A stretch of DNA of 64,000 nucleotides from assembly GCF_900102495.1 (NCBI RefSeq), contig NZ_FMVQ01000007.1:100989-164988 (forward strand). The letters are read 5' to 3'. Positions 57,797-64,000 of the stretch are shown here, one piece after another (position 1 is the first letter of the stretch; each line of letters begins with the position of its first letter). The DNA is from Nitrosospira sp. Nl5 (GTDB taxonomy: Bacteria; Pseudomonadota; Gammaproteobacteria; Burkholderiales; Nitrosomonadaceae). The notes beneath the pieces were generated by a model that worked only from the letters and a program-made list of their open reading frames with translations, had not been told where the DNA came from and ran no database searches. The translations under genes were made by a program, and so were the position numbers.

Positions 57797-58423
57797 GTGG
57801 CCAGAAATCTTGATCCAAAATGTCGCCAATGCCGCCGCGAAGGGGAGAAGTTGTTCCTGAAAGGCGAGAAATGTTTTACCGACAAGTGCGCTATCGAACG
57901 AAGAAATTATGCGCCCGGTCAACACGGGCAGAAAAGTGGGCGACTATCCGATTACGGGGTGCAATTGCGGGAGAAGCAGAAGCTCCGCCGTATCTATGGA
58001 ATACTGGAGCGCCAGTTCCGCAATAATTACGAACTGGCCGACAAGCAGCGGGGTATTACCGGCGAGAATCTGCTGCAGTTGCTTGAATGCCGCCTGGACA
58101 CGGTTTCATATCGCATGGGATTCGGTGCATCGCGTTCGGAGGCACGACAAATCGTGCGCCACAACGGGATATTGGTAAATGGCCGGCGGGTCAACATTCC
58201 GTCCTACCAGGTGAAGCCGGGTGACGTGGTCGAAGTTGTCGAGAAGGCGAAAAGCCATCTGCGCATCAAAGCCGCGGTTGAAGCCGCCGAGCAGCGCAAT
58301 TTTCCAGAGTGGATCGAGATGGATGTAAAGGCCATGAAGGGGACGTTCAAGGTTAAACCAGAACGGTCCGATTTACCCTCAAGCATCAACGAATCATTAG
58401 TTATTGAACTGTATTCCAAGTAA
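57797..58423 (+). CDS. rpsD: 30S ribosomal protein S4
   Basis: This 208-residue protein starts at a GTG behind AAGGAG. The S4 RNA-binding domain ([20 protein letters not shown]) is intact. The N-terminal cysteines in [23 protein letters not shown] could bind zinc, unlike E. coli. In E. coli S4 represses this operon. Confidence 0.97.
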   Translation: MARNLDPKCRQCRREGEKLFLKGEKCFTDKCAIERRNYAPGQHGQKSGRLSDYGVQLREKQKLRRIYGILERQFRNNYELADKQRGITGENLLQLLECRLDTVSYRMGFGASRSEARQIVRHNGILVNGRRVNIPSYQVKPGDVVEVVEKAKSHLRIKAAVEAAEQRNFPEWIEMDVKAMKGTFKVKPERSDLPSSINESLVIELYSK

Positions 58424-58457
58424 TCAACCGCCAAGCTTTCCGCAAAAGGATCAGGCT

Positions 58458-59462
58458 ATGCCAAGTAACACTTTTCTTACGCCTCGCATTATTGACGTTC
58501 AGAATATTTCACCGCTGCACGCCAAAGTCACCATGGAACCGTTTGAACGTGGCTATGGGCACACGCTCGGGAACGCGTTACGCCGCATTTTATTGTCTTC
58601 AATGCCGGGATTTGCACCGACCGAAGTGCAGATCAGTGGGGTGGTGCATGAATACTCAGCCCTTGACGGTGTGCAGGAGGATGTGGTCGATATCCTACTT
58701 AATCTCAAGGGCATCGTTCTCAAATTACACAATCGTACTGAAGCCGTGCTGATTCTAAAAAAGCAAGGGGAAGGCACCGTTATCGCGGGAGATATCGAGG
58801 CCGGGCACGACGTGGAAATTATTAATCCAGACCATGTTGTTGCGCATCTTACCGCAGGTGGGAAGTTGGACATGCAGATCAAGGTGGAGCTGGGGCGCGG
58901 CTATGTACCCGGAACAGTGCGGCAGCTGGCAAGCGAAAGCCGTACTATCGGCAGCATTTTGCTGGATGCTTCTTTCAGCCCAGTGCGGCGCGTAAGCTAC
59001 GCTGTGGAGAGCGCGCGTGTCGAGCAGCGTACCGATCTTGACAAGCTTGTTATGGATATTGAAACTAACGGTGTTGTCGATCCCGAGGAAGCGATTCGTT
59101 ATGCCGCAAAAGTGCTGGTAGAGCAGCTTTCGGTATTTGCAGATCTTAAAGGCACCCCGTTGCCGGTGGAACAACCAAAGTTGCCACAGATCGATCCGGT
59201 GTTATTACGTCCAGTGGATGATCTTGAGCTTACCGTGCGTTCTGCCAATTGCCTTAAGGCCGAGAATATCTACTATATTGGCGATTTGATTCAGCGCACC
59301 GAAACCGAGTTACTGAAGACTCCTAATCTGGGAAGAAAATCTCTCAATGAAATCAAGGAGGTATTGGCTTCACGTGGACTAACGCTGGGAATGAAACTGG
59401 AAAGCTGGCCGCCTGCCAATCTTGAAAAAAGTAAAAAGGAAACAAGCCATGCGGCACCATAA
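58458..59462 (+). CDS. rpoA: RNA polymerase alpha subunit
   Basis: This 334-residue subunit starts at the ATG at 58458 ([20 protein letters not shown]). The frame stays open upstream, but this start has AAAGGA and matches the family. The assembly motif [20 protein letters not shown] and the C-terminal DNA-binding domain ([39 protein letters not shown]) are complete. Its 3' end overlaps rplQ by 14 bases. Confidence 0.98.
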   Translation: MPSNTFLTPRIIDVQNISPLHAKVTMEPFERGYGHTLGNALRRILLSSMPGFAPTEVQISGVVHEYSALDGVQEDVVDILLNLKGIVLKLHNRTEAVLILKKQGEGTVIAGDIEAGHDVEIINPDHVVAHLTAGGKLDMQIKVELGRGYVPGTVRQLASESRTIGSILLDASFSPVRRVSYAVESARVEQRTDLDKLVMDIETNGVVDPEEAIRYAAKVLVEQLSVFADLKGTPLPVEQPKLPQIDPVLLRPVDDLELTVRSANCLKAENIYYIGDLIQRTETELLKTPNLGRKSLNEIKEVLASRGLTLGMKLESWPPANLEKSKKETSHAAP

Positions 59463-59847
59463 CGGACTGAGAAAACTGAATCGAACCAGCAGTCATCGTC
59501 TTGCAATGCTGCGTAACATGACCAATTCGCTGTTGCGGCATGAAGTTATCAAGACAACACTGCCTAAGGCCAAAGAGTTGCGTCGGGTAATCGAGCCGAT
59601 GATAACGCTCGGCAAGAAACCGTCGCTGGCTAACCGGCGCCTGGCATTTGATCGCTTGCGGGACCGCGACATGGTGGGCAAATTATTTTCTGAACTTGGT
59701 CCCCGTTATCAGGCACGTAACGGCGGCTACCTGCGCATTCTTAAATTCGGCTTCCGTATCGGTGATAATGCGCCGATGGCACTAATCGAATTATTGGATC
59801 GTCCGGAGCCTGTAGTTGAACCTGCGGTTACGAAAGGTGATACATAG
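59449..59847 (+). CDS. rplQ: 50S ribosomal protein L17
   Basis: This 132-residue protein begins [20 protein letters not shown], the universal L17 start. The start is inside rpoA behind AAAAGGAAA. It is the last gene of the supercluster. Confidence 0.97.
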   Translation: MRHHNGLRKLNRTSSHRLAMLRNMTNSLLRHEVIKTTLPKAKELRRVIEPMITLGKKPSLANRRLAFDRLRDRDMVGKLFSELGPRYQARNGGYLRILKFGFRIGDNAPMALIELLDRPEPVVEPAVTKGDT

Positions 59848-59868
59848 ATTGCCCATGTTGCAGGCAGC

Positions 59869-59897
59869 AAAAAGCCGGGTTATCCCGGCTTTTTTTA
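59869..59897 (+). terminator. Intrinsic terminator after rplQ
   Basis: AAAAAGCCGGG and CCCGGCTTTTT pair around TTAT, with an eight-base T run. It closes the alpha operon 22 bases after the rplQ stop. Confidence 0.92.
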
Positions 59898-60083
59898 CGC
59901 GTAAAGAGCCTATAATCAACCGTGCGTGGGGTGGCGCAAGAAAGAATTTCCTGAACTTCTTCCACTATTTGTAAAATAAATAACCCTGATCGGGAAATTG
60001 AGTGTACGCAAAGAACATTATTGGCCCTGTGCGACACAGGCCTGAATCAGTTAGCATGTCTTATTTTAATTGAGATCGTTCTG

Positions 60084-60398
60084 ATGGAACTAACGGATTG
60101 GACGGACGCGGAACTTATTTCGGTACGCGAGAAACTCCACGCATGGCGCCGCCAACGTGAAGCGGCGACCTGGGGAAATAAATTTCTGAATTGGACTGGG
60201 TATGCGGGCGCCTTTGCATTCCTCACCGGACTCACCGATATCTTTTTCGGAGGGCCGACTGCGCCGAATGTTCTCTTGATCGTCCTCGGCGTTCTTGCCT
60301 GTTTTTCGTGGTACAAAGGCGATAAGCAGCGTAAAAAAAATATAGGTTTTCTCGAAAAACTCGATCAGGAAATGACTCGTCGCGGCCTTAAATTTTGA
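60084..60398 (+). CDS. Hypothetical membrane protein
   Basis: This is a 104-residue protein from the ATG at 60084 (MELTDWTDAELISVREKLHA). A cytoplasmic-looking charged N terminus is followed by two hydrophobic segments at about 36-53 and 59-75, and a charged C-terminal helix (KKNIGFLEKLDQEMTRRGLKF). I do not recognise the family. It follows the rplQ terminator and may share a promoter with the next gene, 63 bases downstream. Confidence 0.65.
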   Translation: MELTDWTDAELISVREKLHAWRRQREAATWGNKFLNWTGYAGAFAFLTGLTDIFFGGPTAPNVLLIVLGVLACFSWYKGDKQRKKNIGFLEKLDQEMTRRGLKF

Positions 60399-60461
60399 GA
60401 TCGACTTCCAGCTTGCTGCCATGGCTGGGGCCGATCCACCGACGCGATTATTGCAGTAACA

Positions 60462-60944
60462 GTGGAAAACAATCCGGCTGGTCCGCGCTCCCGGCGTCTA
60501 TTGGATAAAGAGCTGAGTTCCTGGACATCTGATAATGAGGATGCTGAGCTCTTTAAGTCGCTTTGCCAGTTTGCATGGGTTCAGGGAGAGCCGCTGCCTT
60601 TGATTTATGAACTAGAAAATGAAATCTATACGAAGCAGGGGATCAACTTACCGGCTTTGAAACACCTGGAAGCTATTGGCCTGATATCTCTGGAGTCGAA
60701 GGGATACGTAAAGAAAAGATTCGGGAGGCACACTCGCCTGTTTTATCATGGCAGACCGACGAAGATACAGTTTCCCCAGGACACAAACAATCAACTGGAT
60801 TTGGGTCACGTCCTCTTGACTGATTTGGGAAAGTCTCTCGCTGCCGTTCGCGATGCCAGGCACAATCCGGAGTTCTATGAGTATGTAATCGAGAAATGGT
60901 TTCAGCAGGGGCTGGTTGTATCGTCCATTCTGGCAAGGCGCTGA
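60462..60944 (+). CDS. Hypothetical protein, winged-helix-like pattern
   Basis: This 160-residue soluble protein starts at a GTG. It has a middle section (ALKHLEAIGLISLESKGYVK) that resembles a winged-helix recognition segment, and a C-terminal part GHVLLTDLGKSLAAVRDAR similar in style to DNA-binding or MarR-like ends. A resemblance to the C-terminal part of the DUF2806/TIGR03899-type proteins is possible. No function is claimed. Confidence 0.6.
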   Translation: MENNPAGPRSRRLLDKELSSWTSDNEDAELFKSLCQFAWVQGEPLPLIYELENEIYTKQGINLPALKHLEAIGLISLESKGYVKKRFGRHTRLFYHGRPTKIQFPQDTNNQLDLGHVLLTDLGKSLAAVRDARHNPEFYEYVIEKWFQQGLVVSSILARR

Positions 60945-61013
60945 ATTGCTTGTATTGTCAAATTACAGTCATTGTTAAACGAATCGGACAGCACGTTTGA
61001 ATGGAGATTTTAT

Positions 61014-62180
61014 TCAAATCACATAAGTATCGGTTCCTGTCAGCAGTAGATCGTACTGCGCCTCAACCACTTCCTTAATCATCAGCGCCGGGATGCCACC
61101 CACCACGTTGCCTTCCAGCGCCAACCAGCCTACCGCATCCGCCGGTCCAAGACTGATAACGTAACCTAAATCGCGGTGCAAGTAAGGTTCAAGCAATTTA
61201 AGGGAGCCCGAGTGGCGCAAGATATTGCGTGCCGCCAGCTTTCCTTTACGGACCGCGGCTTGTGCTGTCATGGTATGGGAACCGAGAGAGTGGTAGATGG
61301 AACAGTCGCCCGCGGTAAAGATGCTCTGCAGCGCTTCGTGTTCAACCATAACTTGTCCAAAGGCATTGGCGAAGAGCAGGGTTTCAGGTTTCTTGCCGAG
61401 AAACAGGAACGACATTGCGGAGGGCAGATCAAATTTGCGTCCCGTTCCACTTTCTTCCAACAAAATCCTGTCAGCTTGTTGTTCCTGATAGCGGGTATTC
61501 GGGTGGAAATCAATATCCAGTTCAGACATGCGCGCCTGCGTATAGGTGGAGAAACCTGTCGTGAACTGATCGAGCACGCGATCCGCGGCGTGGATCAAGC
61601 GCAGTTTACTTTCAATTTTCCGCCGCCGAAGGAAATGGGAAATTTCAAAAAGGAATTGAATGCCGGTAGCTCCACCGCCTATCACTGAAATGAATCGTTC
61701 GCCTTTTCCGCCTTTTCCGCTCGTTTCCGGCAGCCCCTCCATCAAGGCGAAGCCGGAAGCGTTCATAAAATCATGCAGATCGAAAATGTTCTCCGCTTTA
61801 TCCATCGATGCAACTGCGGAACCGGAAGTGACCAGGAGATAATCGAATTCCAGGATTTCGTCATTGACGGTAAGAAATTTATCGTTCTGCCATTGCCTGA
61901 GAGTGAGTTCCTGCGGAATTAGTGGGGCGCGGACGTGGCGACAGCCAAAGCGGTTTTCCAGAACCGAGAACGGTACCAAAAAATCTTCAAGCGGGTACCT
62001 GAAAGTTTCGTGTAGATGGGTGATCTTGAGATGATTGGATCGCGGATCAACGATAGTAATGTTGGCGTCCGGCATGTGGCGCAAAAACGTCACCAATGCC
62101 GCGATTCCTGCATAACCGCCTCCCACGATCACAATTTTAAGTTGTTTTTGCCCGGGGATATAAAATGGCAGAAAAGGCAC
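61014..62180 (-). CDS. NADH dehydrogenase-like FAD-dependent oxidoreductase
   Basis: This is a 388-residue flavoprotein of the type II NADH dehydrogenase / pyridine nucleotide-disulphide oxidoreductase family. The FAD-binding motif IVIVGGGYAGIAA is at about 16-28, a second nucleotide-binding GGGATGIQFLFEI at about 167, and the late FAD contact IFTAGDCSIYHS. No C-terminal membrane anchor is evident. A GTG start with GGAGAGA is used. It probably passes electrons from NAD(P)H to a quinone or another acceptor, which is not shown by sequence. Confidence 0.8.
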   Translation of the reverse strand: MPFLPFYIPGQKQLKIVIVGGGYAGIAALVTFLRHMPDANITIVDPRSNHLKITHLHETFRYPLEDFLVPFSVLENRFGCRHVRAPLIPQELTLRQWQNDKFLTVNDEILEFDYLLVTSGSAVASMDKAENIFDLHDFMNASGFALMEGLPETSGKGGKGERFISVIGGGATGIQFLFEISHFLRRRKIESKLRLIHAADRVLDQFTTGFSTYTQARMSELDIDFHPNTRYQEQQADRILLEESGTGRKFDLPSAMSFLFLGKKPETLLFANAFGQVMVEHEALQSIFTAGDCSIYHSLGSHTMTAQAAVRKGKLAARNILRHSGSLKLLEPYLHRDLGYVISLGPADAVGWLALEGNVVGGIPALMIKEVVEAQYDLLLTGTDTYVI

Positions 62181-62363
62181 TGTCTCTCCTTTGCAGATAC
62201 AAGATCAACGCTAGCTCAACGCTCGCCACCATTCCCTGTTTAAACGAAACAGCTGGCTTCATCTATGCAGTTCAAATAAATCGGGCGCTCATCAATTAAT
62301 GAACCGCAGCGGCCCCTACAGCAGGTCAACGAACAGCGTAGCACGAATATTTTGATTGAGTCG

Positions 62364-63335
62364 TTACATTTTGCCTTGATTCGACGCACGCTCGCGAGGC
62401 GGCAATATTTTTTGGGGAATCTTTTCTGACTTCCAATTTCTCGTTGCCCATTGCCAGAATGACGTGATGTCGCTTTCAGTTAATTCCGCCGGTGGCGTCT
62501 GGCCAAGAAAACGTATTGCCATTACCAATTGCGAGACCGGATCAGATGTGGGGACAGGTGCGGCGTGAGTCTGCTTACTGAGCTTTTCACCCTGAGCGTT
62601 AACTACCACCGGTAGATGCATATAAGAAGGAGTTGAATAACCCAGCAGTTTTTGTAGATAAATCTGGCGAGAAGTGGAACTCAGCAGGTCCTCCCCCCGC
62701 ACTACGTGGGTGATACCTTGATCGGCATCGTCCACCGCTACCGCCAATTGGTAAGCGAAAATGCCATCGGCCCGGCGCAAGACAAAATCTCCAATATCTC
62801 TTTCCAGGCGTTGGCGAACCCGGCCCCGCAACCCGTCTTTGAACTCAATCAGCCGGTTATCAGTTCGTATTCGCCGCGCTCCAGGCTGCTCTTCATTGCC
62901 TAAATTGCCACGGCAAGTGCCAGGATAAATTGGACCCTCTATGCCCACAATACTGGAATCGGCAATTTCCTTGCGGCTACAAAAGCAGGAATAAATCAGG
63001 CCCTGTTTTTCGAGTAGGGTAAGTGCGGCCTGGTAGACTTTGTTTCGCCCGCTTTGATAGATTACCTTACCATCCCATTCCATTCCGAATACTTCAAGTG
63101 CGCCCAGGATTTCCTTTGATGCACCGGTTGTTTCGCGTGATCGATCCAGGTTTTCAATCCTGATCAGCCATTTTCCATGACGCGATTTTGCTTCCAGATA
63201 GCTGCCTACCGCGGTGACGAGAGAGCCGAAATGCAAAGGCCCGGTGGGAGACGGAGCGAAGCGGCCACGATAGGTTGAGGGGGGCGCACTATCGGCAAGT
63301 GCCGAAGGTCGGCTATCTCTCACATCTTCGTCCAT
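62364..63335 (-). CDS. gluQ: Glutamyl-Q tRNA(Asp) synthetase
   Basis: This 323-residue protein is a shortened glutamyl-tRNA synthetase without the anticodon-binding domain. It attaches glutamate to queuosine in tRNA-Asp. The HIGH-type RGRFAPSPTGPLHFGSL is at about 23-39, the zinc residues in YSCFCSRKEI and YPGTCRG, and KLSKQTHA is the KMSKS equivalent. The first 20 residues are variable. It lies upstream of and divergent from amoC. Confidence 0.93.
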   Translation of the reverse strand: MDEDVRDSRPSALADSAPPSTYRGRFAPSPTGPLHFGSLVTAVGSYLEAKSRHGKWLIRIENLDRSRETTGASKEILGALEVFGMEWDGKVIYQSGRNKVYQAALTLLEKQGLIYSCFCSRKEIADSSIVGIEGPIYPGTCRGNLGNEEQPGARRIRTDNRLIEFKDGLRGRVRQRLERDIGDFVLRRADGIFAYQLAVAVDDADQGITHVVRGEDLLSSTSRQIYLQKLLGYSTPSYMHLPVVVNAQGEKLSKQTHAAPVPTSDPVSQLVMAIRFLGQTPPAELTESDITSFWQWATRNWKSEKIPQKILPPRERASNQGKM

Positions 63336-63907
63336 ATCGCGGGTGAAGATGCTGGAGATATCGCATTTCCCGGTAGCTTTTTTAACTGGTTAATAGAAAC
63401 AACCTACTCATGTTTTCAGAATGGCCGCGTTAACGTTCTCATCTGCTCCCAAGTATTTCAAAGGAGGTGCCTGGATAACGCGCAGTATTTTCCTCAAGTA
63501 TACGCTTGCGTGTCGTTATGCCCTCTTCGGAAGACACTGCTCCAGTCCTGTGGTTGCATCAAGCCAAAATAGTACTGAGGATTCCTCCAAAAATGACCTT
63601 TCTGTTAAGATGGATTTATATTACAATTTTACCTCCCCGCAACAGATAGCAACAGATAGGAACGGAAGTAAAATCCCCGGCAAGCGAAGTCATAGCTTTG
63701 GGTCAACTGGCGGGACAAGCGAAGGGCGGAAATGTTCCCTGTTGTTCCGACAAACTGCTTGACTTAGGACATCTTCGGGGATAGTCTTTACAGGGTTGTG
63801 GGTATGTAATGTATTGGTAATGTAGTGGGCGTTACGCGCGGGTGGAGCGGCAAGGCGCGGGACGCGAAGCAAGGAATTCTCGATTAACGCAATAGGAGGC
63901 ATTAAAA
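63336..63907. promoter_or_regulatory. Upstream region of amoC
   Basis: These 572 bases hold no convincing gene. Two promoter candidates on the plus strand: ATGACC at 63593 with TATATT at 63617 (18-base spacing), and TTGACT at 63759 with TAGTCT at 63782 (17-base spacing); both are imperfect. A ten-base tandem (CAACAGATAG twice) lies at about 63640-63659. Ammonia oxidisers are known to start amo transcription from more than one site upstream of amoC. Confidence 0.4.
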
Positions 63908-64000
63908 ATGGCAACAACACTAGGAACGTCGAGCAGCCACGCCGGCACGGGTGGACGCGATTACGACATGTCGTTGTGGTACGACTCGAAGTGGTACAAA
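63908..64000 (+). CDS. amoC: Ammonia monooxygenase subunit C, N terminus (cut by window edge)
   Basis: The 31 visible residues start [20 protein letters not shown] and continue [11 protein letters not shown], which I recognise as the AmoC N terminus of betaproteobacterial ammonia oxidisers. AmoC is a membrane subunit of the copper enzyme that oxidises ammonia to hydroxylamine. An AGGAGG ribosome binding site precedes the ATG at good distance. Whether this is the amoCAB copy or a stand-alone amoC lies beyond the window. Confidence 0.92.
   Translation, partial: MATTLGTSSSHAGTGGRDYDMSLWYDSKWYK

Noticed and set aside
60021..60083. N-terminal extension of the membrane protein at 60084
   Set aside because: It needs a non-ATG start with no ribosome binding site, and the natural ATG start fits better.
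63421..63762. 113-codon frame upstream of amoC
   Set aside because: Codon pattern and composition are not protein-like; it lies in the expected promoter region.

Overview
The window reads as a chromosomal segment of an ammonia-oxidising betaproteobacterium, most likely Nitrosospira or a close relative. The main evidence is the last 93 bases, which encode the first 31 residues of AmoC (ammonia monooxygenase subunit C) behind a strong ribosome binding site. The housekeeping genes also look betaproteobacterial. AmoC continues past the right edge, so whether amoA and amoB follow cannot be seen.

Layout. Positions 1-5041 hold accessory genes: a truncated periplasmic iron-binding protein with a Fur-box-like site, a small unknown protein, a YbjQ-family protein, two short-chain dehydrogenases and an AI-2E-family permease. 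Positions 5536-10861 hold a 31-residue membrane miniprotein, then a signalling cluster of two CheY-like regulators and two histidine kinases joined by overlapping start and stop codons. Positions 11106-21628 lie on the minus strand. Read in transcription order they are pepA, holC, an unknown gene, valS, adk, pfp (pyrophosphate-dependent phosphofructokinase) and hppA (proton-pumping pyrophosphatase), plus a GlcG/HbpS-like gene. Here pyrophosphate is both spent in glycolysis and used to pump protons. Positions 21837-24516 carry an alkyltransferase-family gene, xerD, a DUF454 membrane protein and an exported FKBP isomerase.

Positions 24741-59847 are one long translation and transcription supercluster: tRNA-Tyr, -Gly, -Thr, tuf, tRNA-Trp, secE, nusG, rplKAJL, rpoBC, a class-III aminotransferase, rpsL, rpsG, fusA, a second tuf copy, then the complete S10, spc and alpha operons ending in rpoA-rplQ and a strong terminator. 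The two tuf copies sit in exact 1219-base repeats.

Positions 59898-63335 hold two uncharacterised genes, an NADH-dehydrogenase-like flavoprotein and gluQ (tRNA-Asp modification), followed by the upstream region of amoC.

The less ordinary material is mostly regulatory or small. It includes a terminator-like hairpin wedged between the rpsL promoter and its ribosome binding site, and a 47-codon open frame with an excellent ribosome binding site whose stop overlaps the rpsH start. There are also two related inverted-repeat elements, an adk gene without an ATG at the conserved start, and an apparent one-base frame break between a histidine kinase and its receiver domain. No CRISPR array, prophage or transposase gene was seen.
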